Below, in pieces: positions 20,298-32,546 of a DNA stretch of 64,000 nucleotides (position 1 is the stretch's first letter; each line of letters opens with the position of its first letter). The stretch covers positions 1,282,366 through 1,346,365 of the forward strand of contig SJOL01007418.1 of the NCBI GenBank assembly GCA_004794785.1. Reading direction: 5' to 3'. The DNA is from Opisthorchis felineus. Taxonomy: Eukaryota; Platyhelminthes; Trematoda; Opisthorchiida; Opisthorchiidae. Made by a program: the position numbers and the translations under genes. The notes under the pieces are model-generated. The model worked only from the letters and a program-made list of their open reading frames with translations, did not search any database and was not told the DNA's origin.

Positions 20298-22441
20298 GTG
20301 AGTCTGCGCTGGCGATGCGCTTTTTTAATGATTGGTTTAGTGAGTTCTTTGAAGTGCTGCGTATGTAACAAATGTCCAGCCGATTCTGCGGACTAATCAA
20401 ATGTTTCTACCGCGGAAAATTGCTCCTCATGTGTGGTAAGCCATTTTCTTTAAATCGCTATTTGAGATTGGCTTGTGATTCAATTTTTACTTTGCTGCTG
20501 GACAGATACTTTGGACAACGTAACTGTGCGAACATAGATAGAATGTTCACGTCGTGAAATGGTTTATGGTGAAAGGCAGCTTCTCCAACATTCCTACCGA
20601 CGCCAGTTCTTCATGTGTTATCATCATTAGGAATTATGAAGGCATTGTACTCACAAAACTGCAGGAGTATCACAACATTTGTGAGCTTATAATACGGTGC
20701 AGAGTTTCTGGTCAAACACAGTTCTAATAATGACGTGAAATTTGGAGTACTGATCCCTCATACTTTTTTTAGAACTTAATATGTGTTAGCCAGCCACCTT
20801 AAATAAGTAGTCGGCCTGTCCTCACAATACATTGCCGTAAGCCAAAGTGTTACTGCAAAATGAGTGCATACCATTCCATGTGGAGAACATAACTTGTGGA
20901 GGTTTTGTTTTAGGGAATTTAATCTATGCGTTTTTTCGGAATGGCGTGCTTTCCGGGTACTATGAGAAACGTTACTGTTGGTGCTATTTTATGCTAAACA
21001 TGAGTAATATTTGTGAATCGTAATTTATAGGACAGAGATGTACTGAATGTATCGTCTATACAAGCATTACAGCTCGATATTAGACCTCACGCTCGAAGAA
21101 GAAGCTTCTGCGTAAACAAGCATTGTTGACAAGATTGTGTAGTTGAGTCGGTGGATACAATAACCATCGAACACTATGAGACAACACAGTGGTTTTCGGT
21201 TGATAGCTTAGCCTTGGGTGAGTACAATGGTTCAGAATAATCCGGTAGGCCCGCTTTCGCCAAGGAGGTCATTGACCACCATCATACAAGTTAGCTGCCG
21301 AAAATATTTTAAACAGCCAAAAAATCAATAGACAAGGTATGTTGAGCAGTGTGCAACGAATCATCACTACTTGGCTCGGATGTTCACCAGTAGTATATCT
21401 CCTTCCCGAAAATGGCTCACTGGCTGGAGCATCGCCCGCTTACCACAGAAAAGGCGGTTATTCTGAGCCATCGTAACCTAAGCGCCACCAGTCCGAGGAT
21501 TGTGATCAGCAGACCATAAATACATATCTACTCATTTATCGGCCCAAACAATGCCTGTTGTGGTGGTCAATAAATGTGGGGACAGACGGAGTCCCAATAA
21601 CTTTCCAATGACTCCTGAAAAGTGTCAGTAGCATCTGGTTTCCTCGTTTGTAAAATGCCATAAATTCTTTTCAGAATGGCTTTGGATAGATCGATGTCTT
21701 TCACGAAACTGCATTCATGTTCAAGAGCATATAACAGTTTCCTCAACCTACTAACCGTTTTTCAGGCATACTGTTTTATAGGTAGATCCAGTCGATAAGT
21801 GTTCTTTTGATCCTACACGTAGCTGACGCGGTTCATTTGAAGAAATGTTTGTTAAATCAGCAGACTATGGTGCGTTTGTAACTAGGGTTCTTTACCTTGC
21901 ACGACTCCGATCGATCTAGCAACACGCAGTCACATGGGTCAGCCTTGTATTTCTTTCCATATAATCTTTTCAAGATTTCCCTCTGAGTGACCGATATTCG
22001 TAACTGAACTGCACTAATTCGAGTTTTGCGTTGACCTTCCTTGCTGACACCGCCCATACCACGCTAGGCACTTTGGGACAACCCGAATTGTGCTCATAAC
22101 CGAGAGAACGCTGGTTTTGTCGGTGTTGTACTGCAATAGGCTTGCACATCTTCCCAAGTGGAAACTACACACCGGCAAACCTCAACATGTGTGGCTGGTC
22201 TGTGACTTAACACAAACACACCTTCCTAAAGAACAGGTTTTTAGGCTTTTCTTATTCCAGTTGTTCGTTCCTCCAGAACGTTTCGCGTCATCGATCGCGT
22301 TGCGGATGAATTTAGTTCAAAAGAGCGTAGAATTTTATGAGATGGCTAATGCTTGAGTTGAGAGCCAATAATGAATGGAATTTTTCCCAGTCAAGCTTTC
22401 TAACTTATGAATAATTCATTCGATGTTTGTGTTTTCTGATA
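20298..22441 (+). pseudogene. Ly6-like copy D, decayed exons 2 and 3 with introns
   Basis: Exon 2 lies at about 20800-20953: LSSQYIAVSQSVTAK aligns with LCSQCTTLSENVTA of copy A, so both cysteines are lost. A stop precedes and another follows, and the donor GTAAGT has become GTACTA. Exon 3 lies at about 22252-22335 after a good acceptor (cttattccag), starting CSFLQNV. A frame change then leads to ADEFSSKERR, and the donor is lost. Intron landmarks shared with A, C, E and F are at about 21785-22060. The long unmatched stretch 20300-20780 holds nothing else I can support. Confidence 0.45.
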
Positions 22442-23101
22442 GATTGAGGATAAATTTGACTAAAGACGTACTTGCAAACAGACAGGTCCTGCGAAACGTC
22501 CACGCATCATGGCTTGGTGGTAACCAATATTAACAGATCTTTTTATCATTGTTGTTATAATGACCTATGTTTGGGCTCAGAGAGGAGGGCATTGCTGCAG
22601 ACACAGCCCCCCACAAAAGCCGGCGTCACGCTCCAAAAATCCACAGTCCATGACTCTGTTAAAGCGCCTGCTACAAAACTAGAAAAATCGAAGACCCACA
22701 TCGAAGTAGAAGTTCAATCCATGGAGCCTACCTATGAGAGTGCAACCCAAAATTTGGGAAGTTCGTCCACTGTAGTAGATCGCACGAGTGTCTTGAAACA
22801 AGCATCTCTCATGCAGCCTTTAGACACCGCCATCACGCCCACTGAAGACACCACACCTAATTCTGTTAAACCAGCAAAAACAGAAGAAAACACTCCGGAG
22901 GATCCGAGGAAAACAGACGATCTATCTATGGAGCCTACTGCTGAAACCACAACCCAGGATTTGGAAAGTTCGTCCCCTGTAACATGCCACACGAGTACCT
23001 GGTACCTAGCATTTTCCATGTGGCTTATTTTTGGCCTTGTGGCCTGTTTCAATGAGCTAAGAATTGACAACAATAAAATTGACCGTACTTTTGGCACCTG
23101 A
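22442..23101 (+). pseudogene. Last exon of Ly6-like copy D: domain end, stalk, hydrophobic tail
   Basis: After the acceptor ttctgatag there is an in-frame TGA at 22457-22459. The frame is then open for about 210 codons to TGA at 23099-23101. It gives RSCETS..., then NRSFYHCCYNDLCLGS, the Ly6/uPAR C-terminal signature with all three cysteines. A stalk follows with two units of a Thr/Ser/Glu repeat (QSMEPTYESATQNLGSSS and LSMEPTAETTTQDLESSS), then a hydrophobic segment (WYLAFSMWLIFGLVACF) and a polar end. The tail could be a transmembrane anchor or GPI signal; 14 polar residues after it favour a membrane span. The early stop could be escaped by a downstream start, but without exons 1-3 the domain would be incomplete. 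Confidence 0.5.
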
Positions 23102-23325
23102 TTCTTTTTTTTGTCGACTGAGTTCCGTTGGTAGATTGAATCATCCCGATAGGAGGCATTTATGTGTATTTTCATTCAAATTTAGACATAAAAGCAGGAT
23201 CAGAATTGACAAAAACAATTTTATGGTGAAATCCTTGCTTTTGTAATCAAGCTGTAACGCAGCATTAAATATGTAGAATGCGTTGGCTGGAAAGTTGTCC
23301 AGTTACATTAGGCCAAGTCAAATAG
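23102..23325 (+). repeat. 3' flank shared by copies D and B
   Basis: Nearly identical to 3640-3824 read on the minus strand, including ccgataggaggcatttatg and gctgtaacgcagcattaaa. It joins the last exon to the hammerhead-bearing repeat in both places, so the unit exon 4 + flank + repeat was duplicated and inverted as one piece. Confidence 0.6.
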
Positions 23326-23620
23326 ATGGAACAAGAACAGTCAGTGAAGGATGAATCCAACCATGTTCGTTTGCCTGGAATTCAGTTCAAACAGAATATA
23401 AGTCTGAAAGAAACTTGGGTAATTCGCCTACCTAATGAGCCCCAAGAAGAGCGAAACAGATGGTGGGCTATCAAAGCGCCCTCAATAACCTTACTTGTAA
23501 TGTCCCTTCAAGAAAATATACTGCGATATCTCGAATATTGTGCCAAAATGAAACATGAGCCGGCCCTTGTGCAGCCCACTTAACTGAAGAATATCGTAAA
23601 CGGGAGGTTAAGCTGGATAA
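23326..23620 (+). repeat. Hammerhead-bearing repeat, copy 2
   Basis: Core CTAATGA (23432-23438; one change from CTGATGA), stem II GCCC/GAGC, then GAAAC (23453-23457). Next comes ACAG..CTATC, where the family consensus would pair ACAG with CTGT followed by the cleavage base C. The downstream part shows the family's aagaaaatatactgcgatatctcgaatat and gaatatcgtaaacggg. It is open for 86 codons (RLPNEPQEERNRWW), but this frame is incidental to the core. Confidence 0.5.
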
Positions 23621-23809
23621 CTATTTCGGAGAACTCATGGAGATTGTATTACCCCAAAGCAGTCGGGTCACGCAAATTAAGTTTTGTAATCCAGCCGTAA
23701 TGCGTCGTTAAATTGCAAGGGATGTATTAGCTTGGATACTGTTCTGGCATGTTTGGCTACATCAGAACGACTGAAGAAGAACAACCACTGAAAACATAAT
23801 TAGGCCAAA

Positions 23810-24060
23810 TTAGCTGGGGCAGAATTTGAGTTCGAATGAAACATAAGGTTGATCGAAACTGGGAACTGCGCCTACTTGATGAGCCACAATAACGGAAGAC
23901 CAGATCGTGGGCTTTCGAACAGGTTTCAACAACAATGTGGGTAAGGTTTCCTCAGGAAAATATACTCGGATATCGTACCAAATGCAAAATGAAGCGGGCT
24001 TTATACTGGACACTTAGTTGAGGAATATCGTGAATGAGAGATTCAGCTGAATCCATCTGA
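23810..24060 (+). repeat. Hammerhead-bearing repeat, copy 3
   Basis: Tandem to copy 2, 480 bp further on. Core TTGATGA (23877-23883), stem II region agccacaataacgga, then AGAC in place of GAAAC, so the catalytic core is damaged. Downstream landmarks gaaaatatactcggatatcg and gaatatcgtgaatgagagattcagctg are kept. Confidence 0.5.
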
Positions 24061-24791
24061 TTTCCCCGTAAAACGAAACTAGATTTCAGGTGTGTGTATT
24101 TTGTGGATCTAGCATTGTGTACGAAACTTCTCAAAGCGATCTTATGATGAGGCTCGTGTCAGCAGATTCTTATTTAAAAACCTAGTTAATTGTAATTTAC
24201 TGTTGGGTCACCACACAACTTTGATCCCCTGATTGTGACCTAAGGAGCTGGCTCAATCGAGACCCAGGGATATGATAAACATCATGCAGCCATCTGATTC
24301 AATATCGAAAATGAGTGAATAGATACGACTTTGTTATGAGAGAGTGAGAGATCACCGATCGTACACGTCTGTGGAACCGTAGCAGGAAGACAAAACTACT
24401 CAACTCTTTCGTTCGCATGCTACAACCAGATTAAATGGCGTACTTACCCACTTTCAGGGTAGCTATTTGCATTACACTATATTCGGGATTGCGTGGCAAC
24501 GTGATTTAGACTGGTCAATTTCCTTTAACAGCTAAACAAAATCTAACCCAAACAGCGCGTACTATATGCACACTAAGGGTGGTTAAGATCAATGCCAGAA
24601 AAATTAAATCCTGCGAAGCATTTCTCCCTTGCAGCTTTGATGACAAGATTGAATAGAAAAATTGCCATCGTGCAAACCCGGTGACACACTTTATAAGAAA
24701 CTCAACAGAATGTTCCCACTGGACTCTCACACATCAACGCGTATCGAAATGTAGCGGTTAGCAGAGTGGGATGAAGAGCATCGACAAATCA
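24061..24791. other. No supported gene
   Basis: About 730 bp without repeats I can match. A 71-codon minus frame (24515-24730) has hydrophobic runs but no splice or start context. Confidence 0.4.
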
Positions 24792-25379
24792 TCAAATGAT
24801 AAACGTTGCAAGAAAGTGGCATTCTGAATCTAACAGAATGAAAACTATAGGAGTTACGGGGCTGTAAGGACAAGGATGTGGTTGATGCCTCTGTGACTTG
24901 GTGGAATTCATTGTTAGTTTGATTGTCGTCGGTACACATGATTCTAAGCGGAATTTAGCCTATTAGATGCCCGATCATCAAACTGATGCCCTAATGATTC
25001 ACATTCTGCTAAGGTCCTGGCAGATCTCAGATACCTGTGTCGCCTAACAAATCCTCCGCAGGATTCTTGTCAAATTTACTAAATTCTTTCTCCCCCAAGA
25101 TCTACCGGATGGTTTAATCACTTACTTAATTTCACCCGAAGTTCTTTATTTTCCCTGTGAAGATCCTCTTGGTTTAGACGGAGAGGGATGTGGAAAATGA
25201 TCGGCTGCTCTACAAAATTTCGTAGCATAAAAAATGAGATGATTTCGTGTTGGTTAGTCTGAGTTCGGCTCACCAGCCTTGCCAGGTTGGCGAGAACAGC
25301 TTTGCACTCATTGTACAAGATATGAAACGAATTCAACTGTGCTCTTACACGGAGACAAATAAAATGGGCCAAGTGGGAC
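24792..25379 (-). CDS. Putative two-exon 3' end of a gene, product not recognised
   Basis: Exon a (25126-25379) has an acceptor (tctccacaag) and a perfect donor (GTAAGTG). Its 84 codons have a mixed, protein-like composition, with a helical, charged end (LNQEDLHRENKELRVKL) that could start a coiled coil. Exon b (24792-24943) follows a 182-bp intron ending cgcttag. The phase matches (one base plus two), and it is open to TGA, Pro/Thr-rich. Seen: open frames, matching phases, GT-AG. Not seen: a start exon or a recognisable domain. It could still be chance; expression data would settle it. Confidence 0.35.
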
Positions 25380-26029
25380 CTTGTGGAGATAAGCCCTCAC
25401 TGAAAACGAGTGAGAGAAATGTGTAACAAAGCCCCCATTATAATACGCTTGAAGAATAGGATTCAGTTGTGGTTTCTTTCAGTCACCCGTCAGTACTATG
25501 CCAAAGTACAAAGGATTGTTTATCACCATTTACGTCAAACCGAGTGCTCAATAAGAAAATGAAAATAAGGGAAATATAGAGCCAGGAAAAACCGTTGGCA
25601 AGCTATTCAAGGCTAATCATATCAACCTTGCTCTAACTAGGTACAAAGTCTTCAGTAAGGAGCAATGTTGCTCAACTAGTGGGGGGGGGGGTGAAATTCA
25701 CGGGATCTTTACCACGCTAGGGATAATCTATTATGCCTAGGCCCAAAACGGTTATATTATGAAGTTTGTAGCCAAGGTCGTTAGTTGAATGGCTCCGACC
25801 TACTTCATCGGTGTTATAATGCCGTCGTGGCACCGCCAGTACGATTCATAATTGTTTAAATAAGTACCTTCTCGCAGTTGTCGTTTTCATGATTTGGCAC
25901 TGAACCAGCTGCCTTCGCAATCAACTCCACCTAAATGCATGTTGCAAACATACCCACAAGAAGAGGCGCAAAAAAGCAACATGAGGGCATCGTGATGCCA
26001 TGCAGTTCTTGTCAAACTTGAATGCCAAG
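25380..26029. other. No gene seen; contains an 11-base G run
   Basis: A G homopolymer at 25681-25691 followed by TGAAA; a similar C10 run (G10-TGAAA on the other strand) is at 44390-44399. No frame above 60 codons. Confidence 0.4.
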
Positions 26030-26490
26030 AAATCGTTTGTATTTAGGCTCAATGATTAGCATTGTATGATGCACATAGATTCATCCAGTCGAGTTTTCAA
26101 AGTGAGCCCAAAAACACCATGCATACGCTTATTACATTTTGACGCACATCTGCCCAGCTGATCCGTAATTCAAGGTTTAATCAGACTCCGGTCCAATATG
26201 GACGAGTCCAAGTGGGCCCTAGTTCGGTTCACGTCGGGCGCGACCCCCATAGCATGAAAGTATTCGCTAGTCAACAACTCTCCCTCGTCTGGCTGTTCAT
26301 ATGTAGTGTAAACAACGCTCGATGTCACCCCCATACTCACCATTCACTTTCAAACAAGAGCAGTGAACCGAGTTAGATGGGGGTTGGGGAGTATCGGACA
26401 GCGTTCCGTAAGAACCGCTGCCAAAACTTTTGCACACCAGAACCGAGCTGTCCACCCATCTACAAGAACGACAAATCAGTCAACTAAGCG
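26030..26490 (-). repeat. Module R3, copy 2 (inverted, isolated)
   Basis: On the minus strand it carries the R3 landmarks gatgggtggacagctcgg, acgctgtccgatac and gtccatattggaccgg. It shows R3 can occur without R4/R5. Confidence 0.5.
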
Positions 26491-29400
26491 ACTGATATGT
26501 TTCACCTCAGATGTGCGTTGTATGTGTCGATGATATCCCCCCGTCGTGTCTGAAGTCTCCAATGACAACGCCTACAGAATGACAGAGACTAGAAATGCAT
26601 ATGATGCTTGTGATTTCTCAACCACAGGTGCATTGCTTGTGCCACCTCAGTGATTTCATTTTACGCACCGTAAAAAGCAACTTGTTAAATGCCAGTGAAT
26701 GGCGAAGGCCTTGAATGCCGTTAGCCCAGAATCAACATAGAACACAAAGCTCCCCTCCCGCTTGTCAGAATGCCGAAATCGGTCTGTGAGAATGGACTGC
26801 CATATAACAAAATCTTGGAATTAAGGGGATTATTGTTGATTCGTTGTGTTCAACGTGAAACTAACCAAAACTAACTATTAGAAGGAATAGAATTTTCTGG
26901 CACTGGTGCGCTTCTTACTAAGGAAATGGGAACTACACACTGAATTTTGGAGGAGTTTACATATGGTTAAAATTAAATCTCTGATCATCATCCGCTTCAG
27001 TATATCCACTGTCAGTTTAATCCATGTGGTTCGATTCCAAGGCATCCGAAGCAGTCATTTGAATCCGCTTCAAAAAAAAAAATAATTTGAATGGTTTAAA
27101 TGTTTATTTGATATAGATCCGATCCGATTAGATATCCAGCGAACTTCAGCGAGTGGATTCCTAGGAGTTGAGTTTAGCTAGAGCAGTAACAGTCAACGCT
27201 CATGTTGCCAGGCTTCCGGTAATACCGGAATATATGCCGAGAGTTCGATTGCTTAAGAAATCTGTTTGACACTCATCATGTTTGGGCTGTAAATCAAGAT
27301 TATTATTGCTTACTTTATAAAGTTAATTGGCTGTTAATATATTTTTACCGTAAATCTCTGACCGATGCTAGGTACAATAAATTTGACTCAGTACCTCTCT
27401 GCCTATCGTTTGTGATACCTAAAGCTGGAAGTCCGATTGAGAAGGGCTGGACGACGAGCCTCTGTACGACGGAGATTCGCGGTGAGGAAAGATCTGAAAC
27501 AATTTATCCTCATTGTAGTGACAACAATCTGGGGGTTCGTTTCAGCCCATGTTTCCACCATGCTGTGTTTTCAGCTGTACGGTTGTTAGGTCTGCCACGG
27601 TAGTTGAATGAGGGTAGTGGACATAACAGCGCCAAATGCCAAAGGACAGTTAGGAAATAACATAAAATTGCTACAAAATTCATGATCACATGAGTCTTGA
27701 GTGAGCCCGAATTTGGGCAATAGTATGTTTTTTTCAGATGTAGGCAACGACACCATGACTTGTTTTGAATAAATAATTTTGAATTTACATCATCCCGCCA
27801 CTCCACTTGGCGACCAGCGTTAGACTTCATTAGAACAACTGAAATGAATCGTACGGTAAATTGTCTACAACACTTTTACTCTGGGAAAATTCGTAGGGAA
27901 GCGATTTAATTCGTTTCTGACTGGCTATTCTCTTTCGGTTTCTGGATTGACGGAAAAGGAACAAACAGGTGTGGCTTTGCAGTTCAATCGCCGGACTGAA
28001 TATATGCTACTTGGCCACTTTGAGAAAGGGCGATTTACACGAGTTCATTTGTAATTTGCATTCAAACACACAAGACACACGGAGCACTACCGATTGTGGT
28101 CTCATTCGGAGGATGCGGTCTCAGAATGTCTCTATCAAAGGGGCTCCACATGTTGTCTATCGATCGACTTAATCTGTCACTCATATTCCGTCAACTGACT
28201 ACCTTTCGTACCATATTTGCAGTCACGTTTATCATAAACGTCTCAGCAATGTGAAGCAACCAATGCAGCCACAGATCGGTTATGCGAAATCATAAAATCA
28301 TCACAACTTTGACAAACACATGACGCTCTAGTAAGCATGGATTTAGACACCATCTTAATTGATGTGACAAAAGTCACCCGAAATGAATACGTTTGATCTG
28401 AGTCAATAATTGTGATTTCACACAGTCCCCTCAATCAGAAAGTAATCAACAGAAGAATGATTCATCAGACTTCATTGAAACAACTCACAATTGTGGTTAA
28501 GGAGCTTCATTTGTCAGTCATCGTCTTTTTTTCACACTTGAATGATATCAAAGCCTAACTGACTTACACTGAATTATGCTGTCTTCGCTATTTTCTATGA
28601 AACCGGAGGCTTCACCAGACAAGACATTATGAAACGCGATGATCAAACACTTATATATAAAAAATAAAATGAGTAGTTTTCCCCGATTTCATTTTGGTGT
28701 GCATGTGTGGATTCCAAATAAAGGAATTGGAACTGAGATTTTCACCCATGTGTTGATTCAACATGACTCCACAATTTGTGAAAGTCCGTCTAACTAAAAC
28801 TGTTTTTGTTATTTGGTGTACATTCAAGCAAGCAAATTACGGTTGTCCATCTCAGTCAGTTGATTGAGAGGGCCTCTCTCGGTATTACACAGAACATGAA
28901 TCAAAACAGTGGCATAGTCTACCGCAAAATTGTTAGCGTGATTATGCCTCGCCAGAGTTAGGCGATACTTGCATGAGTGAACTTAAGACCAACCCCCTGT
29001 AAAGAATCACGGAGCTAACGCCTACCGCAAGCCAGACGATATTTGAGCAATTTTAAGCAACGAAACCGACAAGGATTTTATCAACAACATTTCAGTGGAT
29101 TCCGTGCTATCGTCATACTTATCAGGAAAGTGTAGATCAATTGTTCGGCACAGTGTTTTTCACACCTTGAATACTTTTTACCTTTTGTGCAGAAGGTTTC
29201 TATCCATCTCATCAGTTTTTTTCCTGAAGCACTATTTTGAACCTGATTTACAAGCAAAAGTCCGTTTTCTTTTAGGCTCAAAGACAGAACATCTGTATAC
29301 GCACAGAATACATCGGTATAATCATTTTATTGTTGCCATTGCAGACGAATCCACCGGACGCACCAAGACATCTCAGTCAAAGACTAGAAGAAAGACGGCC

Positions 29401-29787
29401 AGTTCAATTTGCTACTGAGGAGAATCTTGGTACCTCAGGTAGCGTAGATGGTCGTTGGCTTGTTCGGTGACCTGGACGAACGTCTCACCATCAATCGGGG
29501 CGATAATATCAGAGCGTTGTAAGGGAACTGAGCGGAACTTTCGGATCGGTCAACGATTAAACTTCATTTAGATTCGCTACCTTGACAGGACGAATTCATG
29601 ACTGGAAGTTACATGATCTCCCCATATCACCATCAAATCTATAGGGAGTACACAGAAAGAATAATTTCAAAAGATGAGCGAGAATTTCTTCTGAGAAGTT
29701 GTCAACTGAGGAGAGTGAAAAGATGGTCAGGGACGAGTGACATATCACGATGTCTAAAATCGAGTCAATCACGCGGCGGAGAAGCCG
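26491..29787. other. Mostly unique sequence, weak exon candidates only
   Basis: About 3.3 kb with no repeat match. Frames worth noting but not called: 27510-27830 (-), 106 codons with one hydrophobic segment (NFVAILCYFLTVLWHLALL); 28243-28434 (-), 63 codons, Cys-containing; 29081-29281 (-), with a possible donor after IETFCTK. None has both splice signals and family support. Confidence 0.35.
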
Positions 29788-29935
29788 TTCTTGACCGAAC
29801 GGTCAAGTAATTAAACTATTACCGGAGAGACTGCGGGTTCGAACCCTCCCTGAGGCGGTTCGTGAGCTGTGCACTGCTGACGATTCCCAATAAAACTGAC
29901 ACAGCTGCACAGTGCTCGGCTAATTGTTAGTGCTT
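29788..29935 (+). mobile_element. tRNA-like SINE, family 2, copy b
   Basis: Box B is exact (gggttcgaaccc at about 29835); the box A region is gaccgaacggtcaag. Body with ctgctgacgattcccaataa and cagctgcacagtgctcgg as in copy a. No clear target duplication. Confidence 0.6.
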
Positions 29936-31339
29936 ACAAGAAGATATCTCATACGAAAATAGGACATTAACGATTTCGGAATATTGTCTTCGGGTCAGAG
30001 CATATCCTTTGAATAAATAAAGTATGATATACAAAAGTGCATTTTGTATCAGAAAGAGAAAAGCTAGGGTTCTGTTGAGTTCAACTATTACATTGCCAAT
30101 TCAAGTTCGAATTTGAATATGTATGTATGTATAGCCGGGTCATCTGGTACCACATCACGCTTCTGGATAGATATATGAAGCCTATGATGCACCACGTAGA
30201 TAACAAGAAACGACTCGTTTGGGTTGATCGTATGATCGGTCTCTAGGATGTGACTCCATCGGACTTTCGATCACGTAAGTGCAGAGGATGCTATTCCGAA
30301 ACTAGGGATGCTCGTGTATACTCTTACGAACTAGGACTGGAAATTCGAAACTCAACTTCTGATTTAAGTGCATCTAATATGTATCTGGATCAAGTTGGCC
30401 GTCTTGGGCCTATGTGTAGCTTCTCACTGAATTGTTACACTAGAAATCCCGACATGGAAACCCATCACAGGAGCCTAAGTCGCTAGCTTATTTAGAATGT
30501 ATATATCATATTCAAATAACATGCTATGGTATTTGTTAGGTTAGAATTGTGAGGTTTCACAACCAACCAGTTAGGATTTCAAACATACAGAAAATCGTCG
30601 CAAAAAGACGCGTTTTCAAATACCCGGTGGCTTATTTCAGTACATTCTGGCCAACCCCACCCCTGCATGTATAACGCCAACCATTCTTGTTCCAATAATT
30701 TTGCAAGAAGTTTAAATCTTCGGATATATTTTTGTGTCAACGAAAGCTCGGTAACGTGTGAGTTACTGTCCGTGCGAACGACCGCCCTTGGGAATCAACT
30801 CGGTGAATTCCTCTGAACATCTAATCGGATCCTGCCTATATCAGATAACCATTCAAACCACTCAAAATGTCTTTGTGAATTGGATTCACACAACTCTTTT
30901 GGATTCATCGGGGTCGGAACACATCAACCAATTCATCAATCGATATACTAAAACACGTTGACCACGGATTTAGTTTTTCTTCTTCTCCTCCGCCAGTCAT
31001 TAATTAGTCCTCATTTCCTGAGTGAGACATACGGACCAGCATTCGGACGCCCTACGCTGTCTTCTATGGGTAGTTTCACGTTAAACACAATGATCCATCA
31101 ATAATCTCCATATTCTCAAAATATGTTTATTTTGCACTCGTTTCGCAAACCTTTTTCTGCTTTCTGACAAGCTTGAACGGAGCTTTGCGTCCCGGGTTGA
31201 TTTTGGGTGGACAGCAAACAAGTTCGTCACCATCCGCAGGCATTGAACAAATTGATTTTCACGGTGCGGTATATGAAATCATTGAGAAGTCACTATTAAG
31301 GTTCATATCGTTGACAAATCATCAGTAGCTTATACATTT
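29936..31339. other. No supported gene; short (TATG)n tract
   Basis: Tetranucleotide run atgtatgtatgtat at about 30118-30132. Frames 30250-30486 (+) and 30758-30961 (+) are 78 and 67 codons and unsupported. Confidence 0.4.
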
Positions 31340-32480
31340 CTAGTCACTGTCGTTCTGTTGGTGTTGTCCATTGTAGATTTCGAGATAAAACAGGGAGACA
31401 TCATCGGCAAATACAACATACATATGAACTGGAACGTCTCAGTCACTTACATGTCCCAAGTTGTCGGTCTTCTAGATGATTGTAAAACTCGGTTCAGGCA
31501 GGCAAAATGTTTTCAAGGGACGCTGTTCACAAAACCCCGTCCACTTGGGTTGACAGCACGTGTTTGAAAGATGAGTAATGCGCTCGGAATAGACAATGAG
31601 CCGTGTGTAGGCCAGATGTGAGCATCCCGATGGGTCGCGCTATCGGTCGCGACCGGCGTGATTCAAATGAACTCATGCACTTGGCGTTCAAGCCCAAACA
31701 AGGCCAGTTCATATTGGGCCGGAACCTGAATAAGCCTTGACTTCCGAAGGAGGTTCACAGATGTGCGTTGTGTTCTGACGAGTGCTTGCATGGTGTTTCT
31801 GAGATAACTTCAGAATCTCGACTAGGTGAATCTACGTGCATCCTACTATGGCATTCATCAAACCTAAACACAGGCGATCTCTTTGCTTTCGGCTTCGACG
31901 AAAACTACATGGACTCACGTCTCTCTGACATGATCTTCCTGGGCTTTCTGCGTTTTTTGTGTGGGTGTGGTTGTAATATGCATTCAGGCTGAGTCGATTT
32001 ATCGAGCGGTTGTTTCAGTTCCAAATCACGGAAACCACATCCGCGTGAAAGTATTAATTTAGGCAAATCTGGGTCGTATTATCAATGCTACGCTGGCATT
32101 ATTACAATAAGGCCGCTTCTCAAAGTTCGGGCGACTCAAATTGGCCCACTTGACGTTCAGAGGTTTTGGTGCATGAAGGATATTATTTTGCAGATATCGA
32201 GAAAGACTGTGATTGAGAAAGAGGGGGACGCTCGCACACATTGCTTCGGTTGAGCTCGACACTCACACACACATCTACAGAGACCTAGGCTTGAATCGCC
32301 AACGCCCATTCGGATAGTGGTCTTTGGTAATTTCCAGTGACGTGCTGAAATGTTATCGAAGAGAGAACGCGGACATGGAAACAAGGATGATCTGAATCAA
32401 ATCTCTGTATGTAGGCAGTAGGAATCCAAAATTTATGTTGAGCATCATGATTTTCGACATGTCGGTCGACAGACAGAGCA
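31340..32480 (+). repeat. Modules R3+R4, diverged copy
   Basis: R3 (31430-31960) continues into R4 (31850-32470) without a break. This shows R3-R4 is one contiguous ancestral block. Identity to the R4 pair at 4.5 and 34 kb is much lower than theirs to each other. It is followed by R2 from about 32540. Confidence 0.5.
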
Positions 32481-32522
32481 GACAGAGTTTAGCCAATCTG
32501 CATTACGCGACACGGTTTCTCG

Positions 32523-32546
32523 TATGCGTTTCTCCCGAAACGCATA
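32523..32546. repeat. Perfect 10-bp hairpin
   Basis: TATGCGTTTC, loop TCCC, then GAAACGCATA. Lies exactly at the junction between R4 and R2. Role unknown; no T-run follows. Confidence 0.7.

Noticed and set aside
22732..23175. 147-codon minus-strand frame
   Set aside because: Antisense shadow of the last exon of copy D; it begins and ends without gene context.
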